Source: CAXGUU01 sp964012875 (GTDB lineage Bacteria > Pseudomonadota > Gammaproteobacteria > Ga0077536). From it: a stretch of 10,740 bases of DNA. Both the position numbers and the translations under genes were made by a program. A model generated the notes under the pieces. It made no database searches. It saw only the letters and a program-made list of their open reading frames with translations, and was not told the origin of the DNA. The stretch is taken from the NCBI GenBank assembly GCA_964012875.1, contig CAXGUU010000102.1:1-10740 (forward strand), read 5' to 3'. Shown here in pieces: positions 1 to 5,957 of this stretch (positions are counted from its first letter, which is position 1; each line of letters opens with the position of its first letter).

Positions 1-1
1 G

Positions 2-105
2 ACGCACTACCCCCACTATTTGCAAGAAAAAGCCCCCGGACGCTATCACTTCCGCGTGGTTGTACCGCCGGGGCTGCGCGCCTATATAGGACAACGGGGA
101 CTCAT
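2..105 (+). pseudogene. Tyrosine integrase N-terminal remnant
   Basis: The frame starting at base 2 reads HYLQEKAPGRYHFRVVVPP followed by GLRAYIGQRGL. This is the pattern of the N-terminal region of many phage and island integrases (a 'YLQ..G.YYFR..VP..LR..LG.RE' block). The gene enters from the left edge, so its start is outside the window. Similarity ends near base 105, where the family would continue with a residue run like 'R(K/R)SLGT'. The frame then runs without similarity to a TAG at 179-181. The core-binding and catalytic domains are absent, so this piece cannot recombine DNA. It ends in a 12-bp segment shared with the tRNA anticodon arm at 8824-8835. Family assignment is from pattern recognition only. 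Confidence 0.6.
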
Positions 106-124
106 AAACCCTTCGGCAGTGCTT

Positions 125-946
125 TCAATTTTGGCAGCGCGGGCAGAAATAAAGTCGACGGGCGCCTGCATTAACTCGTAGGATTATTTCACCGCATACA
201 TCGCACGGTCGGCCGTCCCGGGCAAACACCCCGAACCGGTGGCCGCTCCTGCTTTTGTCACCGGCGGCCTTCCTAAGCCGTACCTTGCTAGGCGGGTTCG
301 TGACACCCCCCGTTTGATACGAACGCTTCGCAACGGCCAGCGTCTGCCGCGCCAGCCGCTGTCGCTCCGACCGGCTCAGATCCGCAGGGTGGCGCAGATG
401 CGTGAGGCCGGCGAAGTAAAGAATTTCACTTCGGAGGTAGTTGCCAATGCCTGCGACAAATGTCTGATCAAGGTACAGACTCGCCAACGACCTGCCACGA
501 AACCGCGGTTCATTTAGTCGCGACGCGAGCGCTTGCCAGCTGAGATGCAGATCAAGGATGTCAGGTCCAAGGCGACTCAGAAACGGATGCGCCTCCAGGC
601 CCGCGACGTCGAGCACCTCGATCGCCGAGGCGCTATACAGTAGTGCGCTATGAGTAGGCGTGTGTAGCGCGACGCGCAGAATCCGAGCGGTGCGTGGCAG
701 TTCTCCGCGGTTTCGCACGTACCAGCGACCGTAGAGCTGGTTGTGCGAATACAATGTTAATCCGTTGTCAAAACGAGTCAGAATAGCCTTGCCACGGGTG
801 TCAATCTGACTCACTGTGGCGCCGGTGAGGGTGTTCTGAAACCCTTGCAGACTCTTTGGAGCAAGATAGACCTCGTCGAGACGTTGCCCTGTCAACACCC
901 CTGAGATGCGATCCGCAGCACGCCGAATTTCGGGTCCCTCAGGCAA
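125..946 (-). CDS. nei: Endonuclease VIII (DNA glycosylase/AP lyase)
   Basis: This enzyme excises oxidised pyrimidines from DNA and cleaves the resulting abasic site in base excision repair. The protein begins MPEGPEIRRAADRI, the hallmark of the Fpg/Nei family: the Pro after the initiator Met is the catalytic nucleophile and the next Glu is catalytic. 'PEIRRAAD', 'TLYSHNQLYG' and 'LLYSASAIE' point to Nei rather than Fpg. A helix-two-turn-helix region with 'AGIGNYLRSEIL' lies near residues 165-177. A C-terminal zinc finger has Cys248, Cys251, Cys268 and Cys271 (C-x2-C-x16-C-x2-C). At 273 residues it is close to the usual size of about 263. The start codon is TTG, fixed by the need for Pro directly after Met, with an AGGTG ribosome-binding site just upstream. 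It lies 31 bp after the acetyltransferase gene and is probably co-transcribed with it. All key residues appear intact. Confidence 0.93.
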   Translation of the reverse strand: MPEGPEIRRAADRISGVLTGQRLDEVYLAPKSLQGFQNTLTGATVSQIDTRGKAILTRFDNGLTLYSHNQLYGRWYVRNRGELPRTARILRVALHTPTHSALLYSASAIEVLDVAGLEAHPFLSRLGPDILDLHLSWQALASRLNEPRFRGRSLASLYLDQTFVAGIGNYLRSEILYFAGLTHLRHPADLSRSERQRLARQTLAVAKRSYQTGGVTNPPSKVRLRKAAGDKSRSGHRFGVFARDGRPCDVCGEIILRVNAGARRLYFCPRCQN

Positions 947-977
947 ACTTGCACCTCATCCTCAGAGCAGTCTAGGC

Positions 978-1598
978 CTATCGGTACGGCTCACGAAAAC
1001 ATAAAGGATGTTCAGGGAAATCCGAACCTACCGCGCGATGCGCCGTGGCCTCATGACGTCTCTGAATCTCATAACGCTTTATCAGACCGCTTTTTCGATA
1101 GGTGTAAGGATAATCGGTGTCAGTCGTTGGCGGGCGATGTGCGTATCCACAGCGTTCAAAAAAACCGCACGCAACGCGTTCAGCCCTGAGTTTAATCGCG
1201 TCCCGAGCATACATCCCTGATTGGCATTCGGCGAAAGCAATCAACGCTTGACCGAGTCCGTGGCGCTGCACCCGCGGTTCAACATAGAGCCCGTGCAACA
1301 AGACGTCTCGGCGCTGGTCTTCCGCTTCAACGTCGTCATAATCGAGTGCGAGTACGCCGACAATCTGGTATCCCCCCCAACAAACGAAAATTTGCAAACA
1401 ATCAGAGTCCACGTGGTCGTAGCGCAGCACGGGAAGTATTAATTGTTTTAGAGTTGCAGGCAGCGGCCAATCCAAGATTGCCTGCTCGATCACAGCATTT
1501 ACGGCGGGCAGGTCACGACGCGTCGATGCTTCAATTCGGAACCCAGAAGGGAGGCCGCTACTCTGGCACAGCGGACCGTGTCGGCTAGATGCGCTCAA
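978..1598 (-). CDS. GNAT-family N-acetyltransferase
   Basis: A predicted acetyl-CoA-dependent acetyltransferase of the GNAT superfamily; the substrate cannot be told. The acetyl-CoA binding motif A is visible as VEPRVQRHGLGQALI around residues 106-120, with the pyrophosphate loop Q111-R-H-G114-L-G116. Motif B, FFERCGY, is at 146-152. Residues before about 20 look non-conserved, and the tail after about 170 is an extension beyond the usual domain. No ATG exists in frame before motif A, so the start is probably TTG. That start overlaps the end of the upstream membrane-protein gene by 14 bp, which favours translational coupling. The gene sits between that membrane protein and nei in a three-gene minus-strand unit. 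A link to DNA repair is not implied by the sequence. Confidence 0.75.
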   Translation of the reverse strand: MSASSRHGPLCQSSGLPSGFRIEASTRRDLPAVNAVIEQAILDWPLPATLKQLILPVLRYDHVDSDCLQIFVCWGGYQIVGVLALDYDDVEAEDQRRDVLLHGLYVEPRVQRHGLGQALIAFAECQSGMYARDAIKLRAERVACGFFERCGYAHRPPTTDTDYPYTYRKSGLIKRYEIQRRHEATAHRAVGSDFPEHPLCFREPYR

Positions 1599-1845
1599 AA
1601 CCGTCCAGAATCAGCTTTATAGATAACAACATCTGAACCGCCGAAAAAGCAGCGCACAACGGCATCAGCAGCCGAAACGCAGCTCGAAAGTAGAGCAGCT
1701 TGGGTAACTCAACCAGGCTTTTCCACCTACGGCCAGCGCGTCCCGGCATCCAGTAGACGGTGGATATTTCGGTGAACACGTACAAGCCGGCCATGGAGGC
1801 CGCAGTACCAACGAATCCGGCAAGAATAATGAGCGTGTCGTTCAC
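1585..1845 (-). CDS. Small two-helix membrane protein, unknown function
   Basis: An 86-residue protein I do not recognise. It has two clear hydrophobic stretches, roughly residues 5-27 (LIILAGFVGTAASMAGLYVF) and 58-80 (FRLLMPLCAAFSAVQMLL). Between them is a basic loop with GRAGRRWKS, so it should be an inner-membrane hairpin, probably with the loop in the cytoplasm by the positive-inside rule. The start is GTG with only a weak purine-rich site upstream. Its 3' end overlaps the acetyltransferase start by 14 bp, which supports it being a real first gene of that unit. The region directly upstream (from about 1871) is integrase debris, so its promoter may have been replaced by the rearrangement. 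Confidence 0.5.
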   Translation of the reverse strand: MNDTLIILAGFVGTAASMAGLYVFTEISTVYWMPGRAGRRWKSLVELPKLLYFRAAFRLLMPLCAAFSAVQMLLSIKLILDGFERI

Positions 1846-1870
1846 TCTCGTTCATCTGTGCAAAACTAAT

Positions 1871-2044
1871 GTTACGCCGCTAACGGAGAAACGGATCCCT
1901 TTATCACCATGTCAGATGTCGCCGAGAGGTGGTAGGTGGTGGCGACTGAAATATCGGATCGCGGGCAAAGAGAAGCGGCCTTCGCTCGGACCGTATCCCG
2001 ATGTGTCGCTTAAATCCGCCCGAGAGAGGCGCGACGAAGCTGCT
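1871..2044 (+). pseudogene. Integrase arm-domain fragment (DUF4102 type), N-terminal only
   Basis: The frame reads TPLTEKRI, then SPRGGRWWRLKYRIAGKEK and RPSLGPYPDVSLKSARERRD. This is the arm-type DNA-binding domain of P4-like tyrosine integrases ('LTD..I....GG.WWRL.YR..GKEK.LSLG.YPDVSL..ARERRDEA'). Between RIPLSPCQ and MSPRGG the family normally has a longer 'DGGGLYL.V' segment, so there is an internal deletion. The similarity stops at RRDEA, where an IS3-family orfA fragment on the other strand begins. Core and catalytic domains are missing. It is a relic of a former island integrase, different from the fragments at the left edge and at 5958-6120. Confidence 0.75.
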
Positions 2045-2294
2045 TCACCTCGTCTGACGTTGCCTCATGGGCGGTATCCCCAGATAGCCGCTTCTTGCCC
2101 GCTTCAAGGAACTCCTTCGACCAGGCGTAGTACAAGGTTTGAGCTATCTGCTCGCGCCGACACAGTTCCGCAATCGACTGCTCGCCGCGCACACCTTCCA
2201 GCACTATCCGAATCTTTTCTTCGGATGAATATTGTTTCCGGGTGGCTCGTCGGATCCATTTAACGTGTTCTTCTGCGTCTTCTTTCTTGCTCAT
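2030..2294 (-). pseudogene. IS3-family transposase OrfA, 3'-truncated
   Basis: The translation starts MSKKEDAEEHVKWIRRATRK and includes YSSEEKIRIVLEGVRGEQ and SIAELCRREQIAQTLYYAWS. This is the helix-turn-helix OrfA of an IS3-family element; OrfA binds the IS ends and forms the OrfAB transposase by frameshifting with OrfB. The normal protein continues past 'SDEVKQLRR' into a leucine-zipper region. Here it is cut off at that point and the remaining codons come from the opposing integrase fragment. The two fragments share bases of about 2030-2045, so the junction lies there. OrfB does not follow; a fragment of an OrfB of compatible type lies about 3.2 kb away at 5504-5953 on the same strand. It cannot be active. 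Confidence 0.85.
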
Positions 2295-2339
2295 CGTTGC
2301 TCTTCTTTGAGCGTCGACGAGCCAGATTTACTCCGTTAG

Positions 2340-2594
2340 CTATTCCCTGCAACCTGTCTCATAGGTGTGCACGGGGAACATGAAATTCGCATCATCGTCA
2401 GCGTGCGGAAACGACGCGCGTAGGAGTCGTTCGAGACCTCGGCATAACTCATTTAATGACACCGGCTGGTACGGTGGCTTCGGCCGTTCCTGAAGCTTCG
2501 CGGTTAAAAATCGGTCGACTTCCGGCTCGCAGGGGAAGCGCCCCTGCAAGCTTGCGATCCATTCGGTCGTTGGACGGTTTTTATCGATCGCCAT
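2340..2594 (-). pseudogene. Short ORF, possibly truncated phosphotransferase N-terminus
   Basis: An 84-residue ORF in the same direction as the P450 and 67 bp downstream of it. It begins MAIDKNRPTTEWIASLQGRF and continues with a charged, Pro-rich stretch and 'VSLNELCRGLERLLRA'. That beginning reminds me of the N-terminus of large phosphotransferase-family proteins (aminoglycoside/choline-kinase-like) found beside lipid- and steroid-catabolic genes. No ATP-binding or catalytic motif is present, and the tail after about residue 64 looks unrelated. If so, it is the first fifth of a gene cut off by the nearby IS3 remnant, which starts 46 bp further on. It could instead be a small real gene. No clear ribosome-binding site precedes it. 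The family guess is from memory and weak. Confidence 0.35.
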
Positions 2595-2661
2595 CGCGGT
2601 TATTGGTCAGAGGGCATTCAAAAATCGGAGCCTAATAGTAGATATCTGCTGCACTTCTTGC

Positions 2662-3903
2662 TCACCAGGGATGAAGGCGCACCGGCAGCTCCGTGTATCC
2701 GTGAATCACATTCGAGCATACACGCTTCGGTTCTCCCACCACCTCTACGAAGCGAAACCGTTTCATAATCTCCTGCCACGCGACTTTAAGTTGCAGTTCA
2801 GCGACGCGATAACCCACACAATGGTGCGCGCCAAAACCAAACGACGAATGCTGGCGTGCTTTCTTGCGATCGATGACGAACGATTCCGGATCGCCGAAGA
2901 ATTCTTCGTCGCGATTTCCTGAGATGTACCACAGCGCCACGCGATCCCCGGCCTTAATCGTTTGTCCGCGGATTTCATAATTTTCGCGCGCTGTTCTCGC
3001 CATATGCGAAATCGGGGTTTGCCAACGAATAATTTCAGGCACCATGGTCTCGATCAGATACGGATTGTCACGCAGCTTCTGGTACTGATCCGGGTACTGA
3101 TTGAGCGCCACCACCCCACCGGAAAAGGAATTTCTTGTGGTGTCATTGCCGCCGACGATGACGTTGATCAAATTGCCGAGAAATTCTTCAGGACTTAAAT
3201 CTTTGGTGGCGTCCGAGAACACCATCATTGATAGCAGATCGCTCGCTGGTCCGGCGCTGAGCCGCTCCTGCCATAAAGCCGAGAATTTCTGAAAACAGGC
3301 TTCGAGTTCCTGTGTACGCTGTTCCCAGCTATCAACAATACCAAAACCAGGCTCGCTAACGGCCACATCCGACCAGCGAGCGAGTGAACGGCGTTCTTCC
3401 CACGGGAAGTCAAACAATTTTGCGAGCACTTCGGAGGTCAACTCGATCGAGAATCGATCTACCCAATTGAACGCCTCACCGACGGGCAGATCTTCAAGAA
3501 TCGCGGCGCACAGCGTGCGAAACATGTCTTCCATTTCCTTCACACTGGTACGTGACAGCAGCGGCGCGATGGCCTTTCGTTGCCCAGTATGTTTCGGTGC
3601 ATCGGTGGACTGGAACATGCGTGCATCAACACCATGATGTCGAAAGAGTTTTTGATAACCGAGAATGTGCCCACCCAATTCGTAGTCGCATGAAAACAGT
3701 TTGTCAGCACTGTTGACTTCTACGATGTCCTGGTACTTGGTGATTGACCAAAACGGCTCGTAGTCGCTCTCAGCACAGAAATGCACCGGTGACTCCGCGC
3801 GCAATCGTTCGAAATAAGTACCGATTGTGTTGTCCTCGTAGAGCCAGGGATTGCTGACGTTGATTTGCTCCAGAGGAATAGCGTAAGCGTCGATATCAGG
3901 CAT
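2662..3903 (-). CDS. Cytochrome P450, CYP153-like
   Basis: A heme monooxygenase. CYP153 enzymes add oxygen at the terminal carbon of alkanes, fatty acids and similar chains, taking electrons from ferredoxin and ferredoxin reductase; neither partner gene is here. Counted from the chosen start, visible motifs are the I-helix oxygen-activation site GGNDTT (251-256), the K-helix ExxR as EIIR (290-293), and the heme loop FGFGAHHCVG with ligand Cys362 (355-364). Segments 'EIIRWQTPISHMARTA', 'LWYISGNRDEE' and 'VVGEPKRV' closely follow CYP153 sequences. The ORF could begin 20 codons earlier at 3963, but those codons lie mostly in an inverted repeat. I choose ATG 3903 because AGGAGA sits 7 nt before it and MPDIDAYAIPLEQI is family-like. 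Length 413 aa fits. Substrate is not determinable. Confidence 0.9.
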   Translation of the reverse strand: MPDIDAYAIPLEQINVSNPWLYEDNTIGTYFERLRAESPVHFCAESDYEPFWSITKYQDIVEVNSADKLFSCDYELGGHILGYQKLFRHHGVDARMFQSTDAPKHTGQRKAIAPLLSRTSVKEMEDMFRTLCAAILEDLPVGEAFNWVDRFSIELTSEVLAKLFDFPWEERRSLARWSDVAVSEPGFGIVDSWEQRTQELEACFQKFSALWQERLSAGPASDLLSMMVFSDATKDLSPEEFLGNLINVIVGGNDTTRNSFSGGVVALNQYPDQYQKLRDNPYLIETMVPEIIRWQTPISHMARTARENYEIRGQTIKAGDRVALWYISGNRDEEFFGDPESFVIDRKKARQHSSFGFGAHHCVGYRVAELQLKVAWQEIMKRFRFVEVVGEPKRVCSNVIHGYTELPVRLHPW

Positions 3904-3910
3904 CTTTGCT

Positions 3911-3916
3911 TCTCCT
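3911..3916 (-). promoter_or_regulatory. Ribosome-binding site deciding the P450 start
   Basis: The minus strand reads AGGAGA, 7 nt before the ATG at 3903. The longer possible start at 3963 has no comparable site, and most of its extra codons fall inside the 41-bp repeat. The site lies just outside the repeat, which ends at 3920, so the P450 keeps its own ribosome-binding site while its promoter must lie in or beyond the repeat element. Confidence 0.7.
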
Positions 3917-3919
3917 AAA

Positions 3920-4152
3920 TGTCCGTCATCAAATAACTTGAGACATGGGTTGATTGTCGACAACGATGTCTACTTCGGGCGAGCGAAATCTACCTTGAAA
4001 CAACGTCGTGCTATCAAACAAAGGACGATAGCCTGGCGGCGACAGCAGCATGCCAAAGCGGTCGCATGACTTTAAACTAAACAGGAGCCAGACCAGCCAG
4101 AGTCTCTGTTATCGACAATCAACCCATGTCTCAAGTTATTTGATGACGGACA
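3920..4152. repeat. 41-bp perfect inverted repeat flanking 151 bp (MITE-like)
   Basis: Bases 3920-3960 and 4112-4152 are exact reverse complements over 41 bases. The outer ends read TGTCCGTCATC... and ...GATGACGGACA, that is, a TGT...ACA terminus as in many insertion sequences. The 151-bp interior holds no transposase. No convincing target-site duplication is visible (flanks ...CTAAA and ATCGG...). It may be a non-autonomous miniature element, or two inverted copies of one IS end left by a rearrangement. It lies between the CMD-like gene and the P450, so it separates their transcription or provides the P450 leader. A minus-strand frame through it ends ...DNQPMSQVI and a stop just before the P450 ribosome-binding site; I do not count this as a gene. 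The rest of the gene-free stretch, 4153-4353, shows nothing I recognise. Confidence 0.75.
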
Positions 4153-4353
4153 ATCGGCGATTTTTCTCGTGTGTCTTTCCCGTTAAGTGCCAAAACCGCC
4201 CGGGACGCTCGTGGGCATGCGTGAATGTTGCTCAAACTCTGGATCAGTATGTCCCAGGCATGAATGTTATCCATGTATATATTCATCGTCGGAAGGTGTG
4301 TTGCTTATTTAACTCGGTGGTGTACGCACCAAAACATAAACCTGACACTTTTT

Positions 4354-4692
4354 TTAAGTCGCTCGGTTTTTCTCCTCAATGAGCGCCAGCGTTTTTTCGA
4401 ACCGCCCCTGACCGGCGCCGAGCGCCGCGGCTAGCGTAAGTTCGAAAATCTGATCTTCGGTAAAGCCTTGCTGTTTCAAGCTCTCGATGTCACGCATCAC
4501 CATCTTGTACGGGGTGTGGGTCATTTTTTCGACGTACGTCGCAACGTCGCCAGGCAGCTCTGACGAATCGCCGCTGCCGCCGCCGGCAATGCGGGCGTAA
4601 TCCGCAACGGCTTTACGCAAAGCTTGCGGCGCGTCGCCACGTTCGCCAAGAACGCGCGCAAGGACATTTCGAATCGGCGTAGGCCAGGTCAT
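4354..4692 (-). CDS. Small CMD/AhpD-like protein without active-site cysteines
   Basis: A 112-residue protein. Its C-terminal half (MVMRDIESLKQQGFTEDQIF followed by ELTLAAALGAGQGRFEKTL) matches the helical pattern of the carboxymuconolactone decarboxylase/AhpD fold ('D.DI..L...GF.EDQIFE...AAALGAG..R'). The translation contains no cysteine, so it cannot carry a CxxC redox centre; it may be a partner or structural subunit of the upstream AhpD-like protein. Such two-gene pairs of a full and a short family member are familiar to me from other genomes. The ATG at 4692 has no good ribosome-binding site. It overlaps (ATGA) the stop of a 16-codon ORF starting at 4739, so re-initiation is possible. 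It lies 64 bp downstream of the probable selenoprotein, on the same strand. Confidence 0.65.
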   Translation of the reverse strand: MTWPTPIRNVLARVLGERGDAPQALRKAVADYARIAGGGSGDSSELPGDVATYVEKMTHTPYKMVMRDIESLKQQGFTEDQIFELTLAAALGAGQGRFEKTLALIEEKNRAT

Positions 4693-4756
4693 GGCGCAAA
4701 GCGAAGCATGGCCGCGGTCGTTAGCTGGACAGGTTCCATCGGGATCAGTTAAAGCG

Positions 4757-5353
4757 TCAGCGGATCATTTTGACGAGCTTGTACCCGTGCTTATGTAGAA
4801 ATTGCCCGGTTTCGCCAATTTCGTCCGCACTGGGAATGTCAAAATCGAAGGTGTCCGCGAGGCGATCCATCACGCTGAACAATAGCGCCACATAAGCGAC
4901 TTCAGTAGCAGCGGCGTCGCTCACTCCGGCTTCGTTCAGCGCGGCGATATCTGTGCTCGTCAGGGCATCAGGTTGCAAAGTGAGGCCTTCGAGATAGCCG
5001 AGCGCGGCTTTCAGCCGATCGTTGACCGGCGCGCTGCGCCAGTCTTCCAATACCGCCGTCACCGCCGCTGGCGACATGCCTAACACCGCGACCGCGGTGT
5101 GATCACCCGTTCAGTATTCGCACTGATTGAGCTTGGAGACAAAAGCGGCAAACAGTTCGAGTTCGCCCACGGTCCAGTGCTTGCCGTGGCGCAAGCCCTG
5201 TTGCAGGCAGTCGGTAAACGCCTCGCCAAAAAAATCACGACGATACGTGAGGAGCTTCATCGGTCCCGGCACGTGTCCCATCTGCCAGTTCACGATTTTG
5301 AAAACCAGTTTCTGAGTCCAGCGATGTCCGCGATCGAGTATGTTTAGTCGCAT
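4757..5353 (-). CDS. AhpD-like alkylhydroperoxidase, probable selenoprotein (CxxU)
   Basis: Reading through an in-frame TGA at 5111-5113 gives 198 residues. N-terminal part: MRLNILDRGHRWTQKL ... GELELFAAFVSKLNQCEY. After the TGA: TGDHTAVAVLGMSP ... ALLFSVMDRLADTFDF. The two halves form one AhpD/CMD-fold protein in a single frame with no indel. Known AhpD active sites are E-x11-C-x2-C-x3-H; here Glu66, Cys78, TGA81 and His85 fall at exactly those spacings, with TGA in place of the second, peroxide-attacking Cys. A SECIS-like hairpin follows 17 nt later. I infer selenocysteine at 81, giving a selenenyl-sulfide redox centre for hydroperoxide reduction. AGAGGG lies 8 nt before the ATG. The final stop at 4757-4759 is also TGA, without such a hairpin noted. 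Alternatives are a TGC-to-TGA nonsense mutation, or a second product starting at GTG 5086. No Sec machinery genes are in the window. Confidence 0.75.
5083..5100 (-). promoter_or_regulatory. Putative bacterial SECIS hairpin
   Basis: The minus strand reads ACACCGC-GGTC-GCGGTGT: a perfect 7-bp stem with a GGUC tetraloop inside the coding region. The loop starts 18 nt after the TGA (17 nt between). Bacterial SECIS elements lie just downstream of the Sec codon, with a small apical loop having G in its first positions. The E. coli fdhF element has a GGUCU loop at nearly the same distance. I see no strong lower stem. Frequent GCG/GTC/GTG codons for Ala-Val make chance palindromes more likely here, so the hairpin supports the claim but does not prove it. 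Confidence 0.6.
5111..5113 (-). other. In-frame TGA, predicted selenocysteine codon
   Basis: Minus-strand codons are CAG TGC GAA TAC TGA ACG GGT GAT CAC. Cysteine homologues of this protein type carry Cys here ('LNQC.FC.GSH'-like). One base change from TGC or TGT gives TGA. No frameshift is needed to join both halves. Confidence 0.7.
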
Positions 5354-5412
5354 GATTTTTTCCCTCTATGGGTACCAGGTTTTTTGAACCGGCCGGACAA
5401 GGCTCGTCCTCT

Positions 5413-5442
5413 ATCGTATTAAACAATATTCCCTTCCGTCAG
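5413..5442 (-). promoter_or_regulatory. Possible promoter of the AhpD-like/P450 module
   Basis: On the minus strand CTGACG (-35-like, 5437-5442) and TACGAT (-10-like, 5413-5418) are 18 bp apart, about 60 bp before the AhpD-like start. The match is moderate and rests on the consensus only. It lies just inside the boundary with the IS3 remnant, so an IS-born outward promoter is another option. Confidence 0.25.
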
Positions 5443-5457
5443 GTCGAGTCCGCCCTC

Positions 5458-5503
5458 TAGGCGTAAGCTTCCCCGCAAGCGCGACAGTTTAAAAGTAGAG
5501 TTT
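5458..5503 (-). repeat. Probable right end of the IS3-family remnant
   Basis: Directly after the orfB stop, the minus strand reads CTACTTTTAAACTGTC and then GCGGGGAAGCTTACGCC. This resembles the 3' non-coding end and terminal inverted repeat of IS3-family elements. The outer end is placed only roughly near 5458. No matching inverted end is found next to orfA at 2294-2340, so the partner copy has lost its end. Confidence 0.4.
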
Positions 5504-5953
5504 TCAAGCAACTCGTTGTCGAGCCTCCGCAGGGGTGCGGTCGCCCAGTGAATCGTGTGGTCGTTCCTCGTTGTATTCGATCCGCCGCCAGTAGAACGCC
5601 TCACGAACGTCATCAAGGCTGGCGAACAGACACAGGTCGAGTACCTCTTCCCGATACGTCCGGTTGAACCGCTCTATATAGGCGTTTTGATTGGGCTTGC
5701 CCGGCTGGATGTACTGAATGGCTATACCCGCGTTCTTGGCCCATTCGGTAAAGACTTCGCCGAGGAACTCTGGGCCGTTATCCGTTCTGGGGACGTGTGG
5801 TAATCGGTGCTGGCTGCGCAGCTGCTCGAACACGCGAACCAGGCGAGGTGATGTAATTGAAGTGTCGATTTCGATGTGCAGGCCAACGTGATTGAAGTCA
5901 TCGACGACGTTGAGGATGCGGAACCCCCGACCGTTGGCCAGCGTGTCACTCAT
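5504..5953 (-). pseudogene. IS3-family transposase OrfB, N-terminally truncated
   Basis: The translation from MSDTLANGRGFRILNVVDDF onward is the C-terminal DDE integrase core of an IS3-family OrfB: RTDNGPEFLGEV holds the second Asp, NQNAYIERFNRTYREEV holds the Glu, and EYNEERPHDSLGDRTPAEAR is the typical tail. The family continues upstream with a 'W.MDF' segment carrying the first catalytic Asp, but here the sequence before MSD is unrelated, so the DDE triad is incomplete. The cut lies near 5953. Beyond it, on the other strand, is an integrase fragment. The 3' end, with stop and right end, looks intact. It is in the same orientation as the OrfA fragment at 2030-2294, so the P450 module lies between the right end of one copy and the left end of another. 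Confidence 0.85.
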
Positions 5954-5957
5954 ATTC

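Noticed and set aside
1008..1588. Plus-strand ORFs opposite the acetyltransferase
   Set aside because: Antisense shadows of a gene with clear GNAT motifs.
1760..2263. Single plus-strand 167-aa gene
   Set aside because: Only the middle part is integrase-like; the flanks are antisense to the membrane protein and to IS orfA.
3926..4106. Minus-strand frame ending ...SPEVDIVVDNQPMSQVI just before the P450
   Set aside because: It runs through the repeat element, has no clear start signal, and matches no family I know; kept only as a note.
4757..5086. Separate short AhpD-like gene starting at GTG 5086
   Set aside because: It starts inside the putative SECIS stem, has no ribosome-binding site, and lacks the whole N-terminal half and active site. 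The frame is continuous through the TGA, so it is better read as part of one protein.
5087..5120. Frameshift in the AhpD-like gene
   Set aside because: Both halves are in the same frame and the CxxC-x3-H spacing is exact, so no indel is needed.
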